Program-made: the position numbers and the translations under genes
DNA from: Cognatilysobacter bugurensis
GTDB taxonomy: Bacteria > Pseudomonadota > Gammaproteobacteria > Xanthomonadales > Xanthomonadaceae
Direction: 5' to 3'
NCBI RefSeq assembly: GCF_014652095.1
Contig: NZ_BMYD01000001.1
Coordinates: forward strand, 535,466 to 599,465
Length of the DNA stretch: 64,000 bases
The notes under the pieces: generated by a model
Databases searched by the model: none
Seen by the model: only the letters and a program-made list of their open reading frames with translations
What the model was told of the DNA's origin: nothing
Shown: one piece after another, positions 46,987 to 55,992 of the stretch
Numbering within the stretch: position 1 is the stretch's first letter
Layout of the letters: each line of letters begins with the position of its first letter

Positions 46987-48540
46987 CTAGAACATCGCGC
47001 CGACGGCCGCGTGCGTCGCCGTGCAGAGGCCAGCGACGAGCCCGGCGGCGAGCATCATCCACGCCGGCGCAGCGTCGGACGTCCGCGCTTCGTTGAGCGG
47101 GATGCGCTTCACCCGCGCGACAACGACGTCCGTGCCGACGAGCAGCCCCGCCGAGATCAGGATCGATACGGTCGCGGGCCAAGTCACGCTCGAAGCATCG
47201 GTCCACTGCTGAAACGCGCCGAACAGCAGCGCCCAGCTCACGATCACGCCAAGCACGGTGAACAGCGTGCCGCCGAAGCCGCGGGTGTGAATCCACAGCA
47301 GCACGAGCGCCGCGACGCACGCGCCCCAGCCGCCGGAACCTGCGACCGCCAACACGCAGGCGGTGCCGAACAGCGCGGACACGATGACGAGTGCGGGATT
47401 CCACCGCAACGTATCTCGGTTCCACGCGGCAAGACGCCGCACCGCGGTCATGAGCGCGGTCCACGCAAATCCAATCCCCGCGGCGAGGCCGCTGGTCGCA
47501 GCTGCGCCGGCGAGTAACGCGTCCTGGCCAGCCAGCCAGTTGAAGAGCGCGACGAACGGCACCGCGTACACGGGTGCGCGCGCAACCGGCACCGCAAGGC
47601 GCCGCCAGTCGAAGCTGTTGGGATCCGTGACCCGGCGCCAGAACTCGAGGGCTTCGGTGTCCAGCCGGGCATAGGTGCTGTGCGCGCACGCCTCGACGAG
47701 GCGCGTAAACAGACCCGCCAGTTGGCCCGGCAGCCCCGGCACCAGGAGTATCAGGATCCGGCGCAGCCACGCCACCGGCCCCATGAGCTCGCGCAGCAAC
47801 ATGCGATCCACGGGCTTGACGCGCTTCGAGCGGTACTTCTCGATCAGTGCCTCGAACGCCTCCTCGGGTGACCGCGCACGCATCCCGGGCACGCCGGTCG
47901 GATCGAGCCAGCTGCGCGCCTCGAGGAAGTCGAGCGCGGGTGCGATCGCAGGGTGCCGCCGGAGGCGCGCGTCCACCCCGAAGAACGCCTGCAGCACGTC
48001 GAGGTGTCCCTGATGCGGGTTGAGTTCCGCGCCGCGGCGAGCGAGCGCGTCGAACACGTGGGGCATCACGGCCCACTTGAGTTCGATCGAGTACAGCGCC
48101 TCGTGATGATCGAGCCACGCCGCCAGATGGGTCGGATCCTGCCTGCGCAGCGGTTCGCACAGTTCAGCGAAGAACGCGCCGAAGTCGAAGTCCTGAGCGG
48201 GCTCCGCCCCGGTTTCGACGGGCGCGGCATCTCCGACCGCGTCGCTGGCTTCGTGCGTTGGTGTGTCGATGGGTCGCCCGAGTTCGCGACGCGCGTCATC
48301 GAGGGGCGAGGGCGCCAGCGCGTCGACCGCGGGGCCCTGCGGTTCGACCGTGTGCTCGGTCTCCTGCGCCGACCTGCGCGCGTGACCGGTCGCCCATTCG
48401 AACGCGTCCGAGAGCAGCTGGAACGCGACCGGGTCCGCCTCCGGGCGCGTGATCTTCAGCCGCGCGGCATAGGCGCGCTTGATTGCGCGCGCGTCCCCGG
48501 TCTCGGCGATGCCGAGGACGTCCCAGGCCGTCGCGCTCAT
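46987..48540 (-). CDS. Membrane J-domain-like protein (DjlB/DjlC type) partner of HscC
   Basis: 517 residues. The first 50 residues look like a J domain (WDVLGIAETGDARAIKRAYAARLK, in parts WDVLGIAETGD and AIKRAYAARLKITRPEADP), but the HPD tripeptide is replaced by RPE. A long soluble region (to about 250) is followed by seven to eight hydrophobic helices (for example FGTACVLAVAG, LGVIVSWALLFGAF and AAGLVAGLCTATHAAVG). It starts with an ATGA overlap on the hscC stop, so the two are coupled. This resembles the E. coli hscC-djlB pairing, but family membership of the long membrane part is not recognised. Confidence 0.8.
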   Translation of the reverse strand: MSATAWDVLGIAETGDARAIKRAYAARLKITRPEADPVAFQLLSDAFEWATGHARRSAQETEHTVEPQGPAVDALAPSPLDDARRELGRPIDTPTHEASDAVGDAAPVETGAEPAQDFDFGAFFAELCEPLRRQDPTHLAAWLDHHEALYSIELKWAVMPHVFDALARRGAELNPHQGHLDVLQAFFGVDARLRRHPAIAPALDFLEARSWLDPTGVPGMRARSPEEAFEALIEKYRSKRVKPVDRMLLRELMGPVAWLRRILILLVPGLPGQLAGLFTRLVEACAHSTYARLDTEALEFWRRVTDPNSFDWRRLAVPVARAPVYAVPFVALFNWLAGQDALLAGAAATSGLAAGIGFAWTALMTAVRRLAAWNRDTLRWNPALVIVSALFGTACVLAVAGSGGWGACVAALVLLWIHTRGFGGTLFTVLGVIVSWALLFGAFQQWTDASSVTWPATVSILISAGLLVGTDVVVARVKRIPLNEARTSDAAPAWMMLAAGLVAGLCTATHAAVGAMF

Positions 48541-50234
48541 GCCAGCGGCCCGGCTTCAAGGCCGTCGAGCGCAGACAGCAGCGCGGTGCGATGCTCATCG
48601 ATCTGCGCCCGGTCCTGGGTCGCGAGCACCGACTGGAACTGCACTAGCCAGTGCTGCAACTGCGCGCGCATGTCGCCGAGCGACTCGGCGTAGAGGCGCT
48701 CCACCCGCGCCACGGCCGCAATGTTCGGCTGTTCCTCGCGTGGATGGACCTTGAGCGCCGCGAGTTCGTCCAGGCGCTTCTTCGCCTCGGCCTCCGTGAG
48801 GTCGCTGCCGTCCTGGATCAGCAGCAGCTCGCGGCGGATGCCGCTCTTCTGCACCGTGGCCTCGACCTGCAGCACGCCGTTGATGTCGTAGGTAAAGCGC
48901 ACGTCGATCCCGCGCTCGTCCGGCGGGCCGGGCGGGACCGGAATCTCGAGCTGACCGAGCGCGATGTTCTGGTCTGCGCGCGGGTGTTCGCCCTGGTAAA
49001 CGCCGAGCGTGACCTGCGTCTGTTGCGGATGCACGGGGAAGTACTCGCGCATCCGGCTGACCGGCACCGTGCTGTTGCGCTCGATGATCGGATCGAAATG
49101 GCCGTCGCTGCGCTGGCCTGGCCCCAAGTTCATGCTGATTTCGACGCCGAGCGAGTGCGGGCATACGTCGGTCAGCACGATTTCCTCGAACGCCGCGTCG
49201 CGCGCTTTGAGCGCGGCGGCGACGCAAGCACCCTGCGCAACCGCCTCGTCCGGCGCGACGTGCCGCAGCGGCAGCCGCCCAAGCAGGCGGGCGGCGATGC
49301 GCGACAGCAGCGGCATGCGCGACGCGCCGCCGACCATCACGACCTCCGCGAGGTCTGCACCGCGCAAGCCCGCATCGCGCATTGCACGCTCGATGGGTGT
49401 GCGCAGGCGCTGGATCAGCGGCGCGACAAGCGCCTCGAACTGCGATTCGTCGAGATCCGTCGCGACATCGTGCCCCGCAAGGGACAGGGCGATGCGCGCG
49501 GCGCGGCCGTTCGAAAGCTCGCGTTTCGCGTGCTCCGCCCGCATCCAGAGCATCGCGCGTTCCGCTGCCGACAGCGACTCCGCGTCGACCTTGTGCGACG
49601 CGAGCACGTGGTCGCGCAGCGCGTGTGTGAAGTCGTCGCCGCCGAGGAAATTGTCGCCGGCGCTCGCATGGACCTTCACCACGCCGTCGAACAGCTCGAG
49701 GATCGACACGTCGAACGTGCCGCCGCCGAGGTCGAGCACGAGGACGTGGGCGTCATCCAGCCGCTCCGCCAGGCCGTACGCGAGGGCGGCAGCTGTAGGC
49801 TCGTTGATCAGACGCTCGACTCGGACGCCCGCGAGTTCGCCGGCTCGACGCGTCGCGCGGCGCTGCGCGTCGCTGAAGTACGCGGGCACGCTGATCACGG
49901 CTTCGTCCGGCCGTGACCCGCAGGCGGCCTCCACGTCGTCGAGCAACGAGCGGATCACGAGTGCCGAAAGTTCTTCAGGCAGGTAAGCCCGCTTGCCGAG
50001 CCGTGTCTCGCGGCGCGTGCCCATCCAGCGCTTGAAACTCGCCACGCTCGCATCCGGATGCGAGATCACGCGGTCCAGCGCTGGGCGCCCGATCAGCAAC
50101 GTGCCGTCGTCGCCCACGCTGACCGCAGATGGCGTGAGCACGTGGCCGTGGGCATTCGCGAACAACCGCGACTGCCCGTCGATGAACGCACCCACGAGCG
50201 AGTGAGTGGTCCCCAAGTCGATTCCGACGATCAT
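48537..50234 (-). CDS. hscC: HscC-type Hsp70 chaperone
   Basis: A 565-residue Hsp70: MIVGIDLGTTHSLVGAF (phosphate 1), VISVPAYFSDAQRRATRRAG, RLINEPTAAALAYGL and VLDLGGGTFDVSILE are present. So is the substrate domain, but it is shorter than DnaK (about 570 against 640), lacking much of the C-terminal lid, like HscC. HscC is a specialised Hsp70 with J-protein partners DjlB/DjlC rather than DnaJ. The next gene, overlapping its stop by 4 bp, encodes a J-like membrane protein. Start ATG 50234 gives the family start; the leucine-pathway carboxylase gene ends 54 bp upstream. Confidence 0.93.
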   Translation of the reverse strand: MIVGIDLGTTHSLVGAFIDGQSRLFANAHGHVLTPSAVSVGDDGTLLIGRPALDRVISHPDASVASFKRWMGTRRETRLGKRAYLPEELSALVIRSLLDDVEAACGSRPDEAVISVPAYFSDAQRRATRRAGELAGVRVERLINEPTAAALAYGLAERLDDAHVLVLDLGGGTFDVSILELFDGVVKVHASAGDNFLGGDDFTHALRDHVLASHKVDAESLSAAERAMLWMRAEHAKRELSNGRAARIALSLAGHDVATDLDESQFEALVAPLIQRLRTPIERAMRDAGLRGADLAEVVMVGGASRMPLLSRIAARLLGRLPLRHVAPDEAVAQGACVAAALKARDAAFEEIVLTDVCPHSLGVEISMNLGPGQRSDGHFDPIIERNSTVPVSRMREYFPVHPQQTQVTLGVYQGEHPRADQNIALGQLEIPVPPGPPDERGIDVRFTYDINGVLQVEATVQKSGIRRELLLIQDGSDLTEAEAKKRLDELAALKVHPREEQPNIAAVARVERLYAESLGDMRAQLQHWLVQFQSVLATQDRAQIDEHRTALLSALDGLEAGPLA

Positions 50235-50288
50235 GTTGCTGCAGGCCCCCACCTGCTGTCGTGCTGCGCCGCGAGCGGCCGGTACAGC

Positions 50289-51917
50289 CTACATCCGGAA
50301 CACGCCGAAGCGCGTGCCGGTGCTCTGGCCCGGCGCCGGTTCGATCGGTGCGTTGAGGCTCGCCGAGATCCCGAGCCCGAGCACGCGCCGCGTGTCGGCG
50401 GGATCGATGATGCCGTCGTCCCACAGCCGCGCCGTCGCGTAGTAGGGGTTGCCCTGCGTTTCGTACTGGTCACGGATCGGCGCCTTGAACGCCTCCTCGT
50501 CCTCGGGCGTCCACACCTTGCCCGCGGCCTCGATCCCGTCGCGACGCACGGTGGCGAGCACGCTGGCCGCCTGTTCGCCGCCCATGACGCTGATGCGCGC
50601 GTTCGGCCACATCCACAGGAAGCGCGCGCCGTACGAGCGGCCGCACATCGCGTAGTTGCCCGCGCCGAAGCTGCCGCCGATCACGACGGTGAACTTCGGC
50701 ACGTGCGAACACGCGACGGCGGTGACCATCTTCGCGCCGTCCTTCGCGATGCCCGCGTTCTCGTACTTGCGGCCGACCATGAAGCCCGTGATGTTCTGCA
50801 AGAACACCAGGGGGATGCCGCGCTGATTGCACAGCTCGATGAAGTGCGCGCCCTTGAGCGCGCTTTCGGCGAATAGGATGCCGTTGTTCGCGACGATGCC
50901 GACCGGATAGCCGTGCAGATGCGCGAAGCCGGTGACCAGCGTCTTCCCGTAGCGCGCCTTGAACTCCTGCAGCTCGCTGCCGTCGACGATGCGCGCGATG
51001 ACTTCGCGGATATCAAACGGCCGGCGCGTGTCCTTCGGCACGATGCCATACAGCTCCTCTGCGCCGTACAGCGGCTCACGCACAGGCTGCGTCGCGACGG
51101 GAAGCGTCTTGCGGCGATTCAGATGGCCGACGATGTCGCGAGCGATCTGCAGCGCGTGGCGGTCGTCGTTGGCGAAGTGGTCGGCGACACCTGAGACGCT
51201 CGTGTGCACGTCCGCACCGCCGAGCGCTTCGGCATCGACGACTTCGCCGGTGGCCGCCTTCACCAGCGGCGGGCCTCCGAGGAAGATCGTCCCCTGTTCC
51301 TTGACGATCACCGACTCGTCGCACATCGCGGGCACGTACGCGCCGCCCGCGGTGCAGCTGCCCATGACGACCGCGATCTGCGGGATGTTCTCCGCGCTCA
51401 TGCGCGCCTGGTTGTAGAAGATCCGGCCAAAGTGCTCCTTGTCGGGAAACACTTCATCCTGCAGCGGCAGAAACGCGCCGCCGGAGTCGACGAGGTAGAC
51501 GCAGGGCAACCGGTTCTCGCGGGCGATCTCCTGCGCGCGGAGATGCTTCTTGACCGTCATCGGAAAGTAGGTGCCGCCCTTGACCGTCGCGTCGTTCGCG
51601 ACGATGACGACTTCCTGACCCATCACGCGGCCGATGCCGCAGACCATGCCTGCGGCGGGCGCCGCGTCGTCATACATGCCCTCGGCCGCGAGGGGCGCGA
51701 CCTCGAGGAACGGCGAGCCCGGGTCGAGCAGGGCCGTGATGCGGTCGCGCGCAAGCAGCTTGCCGCGCTCGGTGTGTTTCGTGCGCGCCTTCTCGCCGCC
51801 GCCGTCTGCGGCACGCGAGAGACGCGCGTCGAGTTCGTCGACAAGCGCGCGGTGGTAGGCGGCGTTGTCCTGGAAATCCTGCGAGCGGGGATCAAGCTGG
51901 GAGGCGAGGGCAGGCAT
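50289..51917 (-). CDS. mccB: Methylcrotonyl-CoA carboxylase, carboxyltransferase (beta) subunit
   Basis: A 542-residue biotin-dependent carboxyltransferase: [78 protein letters not shown] and [11 protein letters not shown] match MCC beta closely. It carboxylates 3-methylcrotonyl-CoA in leucine breakdown, with the biotin-bearing alpha subunit (not seen here). Isovaleryl-CoA dehydrogenase and leucine dehydrogenase in the next 5 kb support this. Geranyl-CoA carboxylase is an alternative. ATG 51917 starts [10 protein letters not shown]. Confidence 0.92.
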   Translation of the reverse strand: MPALASQLDPRSQDFQDNAAYHRALVDELDARLSRAADGGGEKARTKHTERGKLLARDRITALLDPGSPFLEVAPLAAEGMYDDAAPAAGMVCGIGRVMGQEVVIVANDATVKGGTYFPMTVKKHLRAQEIARENRLPCVYLVDSGGAFLPLQDEVFPDKEHFGRIFYNQARMSAENIPQIAVVMGSCTAGGAYVPAMCDESVIVKEQGTIFLGGPPLVKAATGEVVDAEALGGADVHTSVSGVADHFANDDRHALQIARDIVGHLNRRKTLPVATQPVREPLYGAEELYGIVPKDTRRPFDIREVIARIVDGSELQEFKARYGKTLVTGFAHLHGYPVGIVANNGILFAESALKGAHFIELCNQRGIPLVFLQNITGFMVGRKYENAGIAKDGAKMVTAVACSHVPKFTVVIGGSFGAGNYAMCGRSYGARFLWMWPNARISVMGGEQAASVLATVRRDGIEAAGKVWTPEDEEAFKAPIRDQYETQGNPYYATARLWDDGIIDPADTRRVLGLGISASLNAPIEPAPGQSTGTRFGVFRM

Positions 51918-52235
51918 CGACTCAGTCGCGAAACGGGGGCGCGGCATCAAACCACAAAGCGTGTGGATGGGCCAAGCAGGTCGCTTGTTCGGCAATCGTT
52001 CGCGACGAGCGCATGCGACGCCTCGGCTGCACGTAGTCTGGATGCGCGATGCGATCGCGATTCGCCCTTGCGTCGGCCGCGACGCGATTTACCGGCGGAA
52101 CGCTTTCGGCGGCGGACCGAAGCCACGCGGGGTCTGCGCGGTTGCCGCGCTCTTGCGTCTCGCAACGAGACCTTCCTTGCGCGGCGACCGCGTTCGCGAC
52201 GTGAGCCCACGCTCGAATGCGCCGCACGAGGCTAC
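51918..52235. other. Noncoding spacer upstream of the MCC beta gene
   Basis: About 320 bp between the MCC beta gene start and the lipoprotein terminator. I see no convincing gene: open frames cross the terminator hairpin or lack family resemblance. It should hold the MCC beta promoter, but I could not fix it. Confidence 0.5.
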
Positions 52236-52267
52236 AAAAGAGAAGGGCCCGCTTGCGCGGGCCCTTC
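52236..52267 (-). terminator. Terminator after the first alanine-rich lipoprotein
   Basis: An 11-bp stem (GAAGGGCCCGC with GCGGGCCCTTC), 4-base loop and a minus-strand TCTTTT lie about 25 bases past the stop of the lipoprotein gene. Confidence 0.85.
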
Positions 52268-52291
52268 GGGTACTGCAGTCGCGTGAAGCGA

Positions 52292-52591
52292 TTACTGCTG
52301 GACTTCTTCCGTCGCGGCCGGAGCAGCGGCGTCGACGGCCGGAGCGGCAACGTCGGCAGCCGGGGCAACGGCCGGGTCGATCACTTCAGCCGTGGTGGCC
52401 TCGGCAGCCGGGGCAGCGGCCGGGTCCAGAGCCGGGTCAACGACCGGCGCTTCGACGGCGACTTCGGCGTCAGCGGCAACGGCTTCTTCCGTCGCAGCAG
52501 CGTCGACGGCGGCGGTGTCAGCGGCTTCGTTGTTGCAAGCCGACAGGGCGAACGCGGCGGCGAACAGGGCGACGTAGAGCTTGGTGTTCAT
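52292..52591 (-). CDS. Small alanine/proline-rich lipoprotein
   Basis: 99 residues. A signal peptide (MNTKLYVALFAAAFALSACN) ends in a lipobox cysteine at about residue 19. The mature part is almost entirely Ala, Val, Pro, Glu and Asp with repeating AA/AP dipeptides, so it is probably extended or disordered and acidic. GGAGAG lies 6 bases before ATG 52591. A second, similar lipoprotein is encoded just upstream in the same direction (52747-53094), suggesting duplication or a shared role. I do not know the function; a structural envelope protein is one possibility. Confidence 0.75.
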   Translation of the reverse strand: MNTKLYVALFAAAFALSACNNEAADTAAVDAAATEEAVAADAEVAVEAPVVDPALDPAAAPAAEATTAEVIDPAVAPAADVAAPAVDAAAPAATEEVQQ

Positions 52592-52693
52592 GGGATCTCT
52601 CCAGAGAAAACAGACTTGAGGGTGGGACAACGGTGAAGCAACGCCAGTGTTAATCGGCTCGGCTCATCGCGTCGCTTTCATGCACTGACAAGG

Positions 52694-52717
52694 AAAAGCC
52701 GCCAGGCAGCTGGCGGC
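52694..52717 (-). terminator. Terminator after the second alanine-rich lipoprotein
   Basis: The stem GCCGCCAG with CTGGCGGC and a GCAG loop is followed on the minus strand by TTTT. It lies about 30 bases past the stop of the upstream lipoprotein gene. Confidence 0.75.
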
Positions 52718-52746
52718 CTTTCCGGTACAGCAAGCGGTATGGCTTG

Positions 52747-53094
52747 TTAGTTCTCGACGGCGTTTTCCGCCGCTTCCTGAGCCTGTTCTGCCGCGTCGGC
52801 GGACTGCGCCGCGGCGTCGGCTGCGCTGTCGGCGCTGCCGAGGTCGGTGGACGTCATCGCGGATTCCGCAGAGGTGGCCGCCGCATCAGCGGCGACAGCC
52901 GCTGCATCGGCTGCAGCCTGCGCGGCATCGGCCGCAGCAGCGTCACCGGCAGCGACCGCGCTCGACGCTGCGTCCTGCGCGGCGGTGGCCGCGTCGGCGG
53001 CTTCGACAGCGGAATCCGCAGCCTGCTCTTCGTTCGAGCACGCGGCCAGCGCAAAACCCAAGGCCAAAGCCAGGAGGGCCTTGTTGATCATCAT
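52747..53094 (-). CDS. Alanine-rich lipoprotein with helical repeat pattern
   Basis: 115 residues: a signal peptide (MMINKALLALALGFALAAC) with a lipobox cysteine at 19, then NEEQAADSAVEAADAATAAQ and long Ala/Asp/Glu stretches (AADAAQAAADAAAVAADAAATS). The heptad-like placing of Ala with acidic residues suggests a coiled-coil or single helix like Lpp, but there is no lysine at the C-terminus (it ends VEN), so covalent Lpp-type anchoring is unlikely. The paralogous lipoprotein lies 155 bp downstream. GAGGAA precedes the ATG. Confidence 0.75.
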   Translation of the reverse strand: MMINKALLALALGFALAACSNEEQAADSAVEAADAATAAQDAASSAVAAGDAAAADAAQAAADAAAVAADAAATSAESAMTSTDLGSADSAADAAAQSADAAEQAQEAAENAVEN

Positions 53095-53216
53095 GGTGCG
53101 GTTTCCTCGTCAGTGGGCGGGCGCACTCACCCGCGCGCCGATAACATGATGACAAGCCCTATTCACGTGTCAAGCGTCCCGTACTGGCAACCCACTGCCG
53201 TCGTACGGGTCGCGGT

Positions 53217-54392
53217 TCAGGTTAGCTCGATTGCGATGGCTGTCGCCTCGCCGCCGCCGATGCACAGCGAGGCGACGCCACGCTTCCCACCGCGCTGACG
53301 CAGCGCGTGGATCAGCGTGACCACCAGACGCGCGCCGCTCGCACCGATCGGGTGGCCGAGCGCAACGGCGCCGCCGTGGACGTTGAGTTTGTCGTGCGAG
53401 ATGCCGAGTTCTTTCATCGGTGCCATCGCCACGCACGCAAACGCCTCGTTGATTTCAAACAGGTCGACGTCGTCCACTGTCCAGCCCGCCTTTTCGAGGA
53501 CACGGCGCGTGGCTTCGATCGGAGCGGTGGTGAACCACTCGGGCTCGTGCGCATGTCCGGCATACGCAACGACACGCGCGAGCGGCGTGGCGCCAAGGCG
53601 CTCGGCGGCTTCGGCCGACATCAGCACGGCGGCCGCGGCACCGTCGGAAATCTTCGACGACGTGGCGGCCGTCAGGAGGCCCTCCTTGCCGAATGCGGCG
53701 CGCAGGGACGGAATCTTCGATGCGTCGATCTTGCCCGGCTCTTCGTCCGTGTCGACGACGACTTCGCCCTTGCGGCCTTTGACCGTCACCGGCGCGATTT
53801 CGTCATTGAACGCGCCGCCCTGCACGGCTTCCTGCGCACGACGCACGCTCTCGGCCGCGAAGGCGTCGAGATGCTCGCGCGTGTACTCGTACGTCAAGCA
53901 GGTCGCATCGCCGAACACGCCCATCGCCTTGCCGTCGTACGGGTTCGTGAGGCCGTCGTGGGCCATGTGGTCGAGGAATTCCGCCGCGCCGTAGCGCACG
54001 CCCGTGCGCGAGCCGTTGAGCAGGTGGGGCGCGTTGGTCATCGACTCCATGCCGCCGGCGACGACGACCTGCGCCGAGCCAGCGCGGATCATGTCGGCCG
54101 CTAGCATCATGGCTTTCATGCCCGAGCCGCAGACCTTGTTGATCGTGATGCACGCGGCCGAGGTCGGCACGCCCGCTGCGATCGCGGCCTGGCGCGCCGG
54201 TGCCTGGCCGAGGCCGGCGGGCAGCACACAGCCCATGATCACCTCTTCGACTTGGTCGGCCGCGACGCCACCGTGCTCGAGTGCGGCGCGAATGGCCGTG
54301 GCGCCAAGCTGCGGGGTGGGCACGCCGGTGAACTGGCCGAGGAAGGAACCGATGGCGGTGCGCTTGGCACCGACGATGACGACGTCGCTCAT
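53217..54392 (-). CDS. Acetyl-CoA C-acetyltransferase (thiolase)
   Basis: A 391-residue thiolase: TINKVCGSGMKAMMLAADMI with the nucleophile C88, NAPHLLNG, the FEINEAFACVAMAPM loop, GGAVALGHPIGASGAR (His) and ASLCIGGGEATAIAIE with the second cysteine. Biosynthetic-type acetoacetyl-CoA thiolases (PhbA/AtoB) fit best. In leucine breakdown it would split acetoacetyl-CoA to two acetyl-CoA. ATG 54392 is followed by MSDVVIVGAKRTAIG, the usual start. Confidence 0.95.
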   Translation of the reverse strand: MSDVVIVGAKRTAIGSFLGQFTGVPTPQLGATAIRAALEHGGVAADQVEEVIMGCVLPAGLGQAPARQAAIAAGVPTSAACITINKVCGSGMKAMMLAADMIRAGSAQVVVAGGMESMTNAPHLLNGSRTGVRYGAAEFLDHMAHDGLTNPYDGKAMGVFGDATCLTYEYTREHLDAFAAESVRRAQEAVQGGAFNDEIAPVTVKGRKGEVVVDTDEEPGKIDASKIPSLRAAFGKEGLLTAATSSKISDGAAAAVLMSAEAAERLGATPLARVVAYAGHAHEPEWFTTAPIEATRRVLEKAGWTVDDVDLFEINEAFACVAMAPMKELGISHDKLNVHGGAVALGHPIGASGARLVVTLIHALRQRGGKRGVASLCIGGGEATAIAIELT

Positions 54393-54696
54393 GGCGTGCT
54401 CCGAGTGGGGCGGTCGGCTCAAGGCCGGAACCACCCGATTATGCGACTGCATGCTGCAGCGCGGCAAACGGACGTTCCGACGGTGCCTGTGCACGAAATG
54501 TGTATGCGACCTGCAGGCGGCGAGCAGCCACACAGTCGGCGTAAGTCGCCGAGACCGCAGGGTTTTTCTCGCGTCCGCGGCATAGGCTTGGGCGGGTGGG
54601 GTACCAGTCTCGCGATGGTGGGCGAGCCGCAGCGTCGCACCGCCTGAACAATCACGCCAAAGCCCGCACATCAGCCAATCGGCCGAGGACGACCGC
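54393..54696. other. Noncoding spacer upstream of the thiolase gene
   Basis: About 300 bp without a supported gene. Scattered open frames are short, arginine-rich and do not resemble known proteins. The thiolase promoter must lie here, but no clear hexamers were found. Confidence 0.5.
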
Positions 54697-54727
54697 AAAC
54701 AAAAAGGCGACCCGAAGGCCGCCTTTT
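54697..54727 (-). terminator. Terminator after isovaleryl-CoA dehydrogenase
   Basis: The stem AAAAGGCG with CGCCTTTT and a 10-base loop is followed by a minus-strand T-run. It lies 19 bases after the ivd stop. Confidence 0.8.
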
Positions 54728-54745
54728 CGTGCCGCCTGCGCGCGC

Positions 54746-55903
54746 TCAGGCGTTGCCGGCGAACAGCTCTCGCCCGATCAGCATGCGGCGGATCTCGTTC
54801 GTGCCTGCGCCAATCGCATAGAGCTTTGCGTCGCGCAGGATGCGGCCGGTCGGGTACTCGTTGATATAGCCGTTGCCACCGAGCGACTGGATCGCTTCGA
54901 GTGCGACCTGCACCGCGCCTTCCGATGCGTGCAACAGGCACGAGGCCGCGTCGATGCGGCTGCGCTGGCCGGCGTCGTAGTCGCGCGCCACCTGGTAGGC
55001 GAACGCACGCGCGGACTGCAGCGCCGTGTACATGTCGGCCACTTTCGCCTGCATCAGTTCAAAGCAACCGATCGGCGTGTCGAACTGCTTGCGCTCGCGG
55101 ACGTAGGGCAGGGTGATGTCCATGGCCGCCTGCATGAGGCCGATCGGGCCGCCGCTCAGCACGAGGCGCTCGGTGTTGAGACCGCTCATGAGCACCTTGA
55201 CGCCGTTGTGCACTTCGCCGAGCACGTTTTCCTGCGGAATTTCGCAGTTGTCGAACACGAGCTCGCAGGTGTTGCTGCCGCGCATGCCGAGTTTGTCGAG
55301 CTTCTGGGCGGTGCTGAAGCCCTTCATGCCTTTCTCGACGAGGAACGCGGTCATGCACTTGCTGCCCGCCTCCTTGCCGGCGGTGCGCATGTAGACGATG
55401 AGCACGTCGGCCTCGGGGCCGTTCGTGATCCACATCTTGTTACCGTTCGCGATCCACACGCCGTCGCGCAGTTCGGCGCGGCAGGCCATGGAACCGACAA
55501 CGTCCGAACCTGCACCCGGCTCGCTCATCGCGAGCGCGCCTTTGAACTCGCCCGTGCAGAGCTTCGGCAGGTATTTCTGACGCTGCGCCTCGTTGCCGTT
55601 CGCGTAGAGGTTGCTCACGCACAGGTTGGAGTGCGCGCCATACGACAGGCCGATCGAGCCCGATGCACGCGAGATCTCTTCCATCGCGACGAGGTGCGCG
55701 AGGTAGCCCATCTCGCTGCCGCCGTATTCGCCCGGCACGGTCAGGCCGAGTAGGCCCATTTCGCCGAGCTTGGGCCACAGTTCCTGCGGGAAGGCGTTCT
55801 CGTGGTCCACGCGTTCGGCAATCGGCGCGATCTCGGACTCGGCAAAGCGGCGCACGGCGTCGCGCAGCGCATCGACTTCTTCACCCAGCGGGAAAGGACG
55901 CAT
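54746..55903 (-). CDS. ivd: Isovaleryl-CoA dehydrogenase
   Basis: A 385-residue acyl-CoA dehydrogenase with isovaleryl-type features. The catalytic glutamate is E245 in [15 protein letters not shown] rather than at the later position used by short/medium-chain enzymes. [17 protein letters not shown] and [17 protein letters not shown] bind FAD, and [19 protein letters not shown] replaces the canonical late Glu by Gly. It converts isovaleryl-CoA to 3-methylcrotonyl-CoA, the substrate of the MCC complex. ATG 55903 has CAGGAG at good spacing. The leucine dehydrogenase terminator lies only 38 bases upstream. Confidence 0.95.
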   Translation of the reverse strand: MRPFPLGEEVDALRDAVRRFAESEIAPIAERVDHENAFPQELWPKLGEMGLLGLTVPGEYGGSEMGYLAHLVAMEEISRASGSIGLSYGAHSNLCVSNLYANGNEAQRQKYLPKLCTGEFKGALAMSEPGAGSDVVGSMACRAELRDGVWIANGNKMWITNGPEADVLIVYMRTAGKEAGSKCMTAFLVEKGMKGFSTAQKLDKLGMRGSNTCELVFDNCEIPQENVLGEVHNGVKVLMSGLNTERLVLSGGPIGLMQAAMDITLPYVRERKQFDTPIGCFELMQAKVADMYTALQSARAFAYQVARDYDAGQRSRIDAASCLLHASEGAVQVALEAIQSLGGNGYINEYPTGRILRDAKLYAIGAGTNEIRRMLIGRELFAGNA

Positions 55904-55940
55904 CGGAACTCCTGGTTGTCGGTTGTTGGTCTGACGACTC

Positions 55941-55971
55941 AAAAAGAACGACGGGGCTCTAGGCCCCGTCG
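55941..55971 (-). terminator. Terminator between leucine dehydrogenase and isovaleryl-CoA dehydrogenase genes
   Basis: A 9-bp stem (CGACGGGGC with GCCCCGTCG) and TCTAG loop are followed on the minus strand by TTCTTTTT. It is positioned 22 bases after the upstream stop and 38 before the ivd start, so readthrough control is possible. Confidence 0.8.
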
Positions 55972-55992
55972 TCATAACGCAACAGTTACGGC

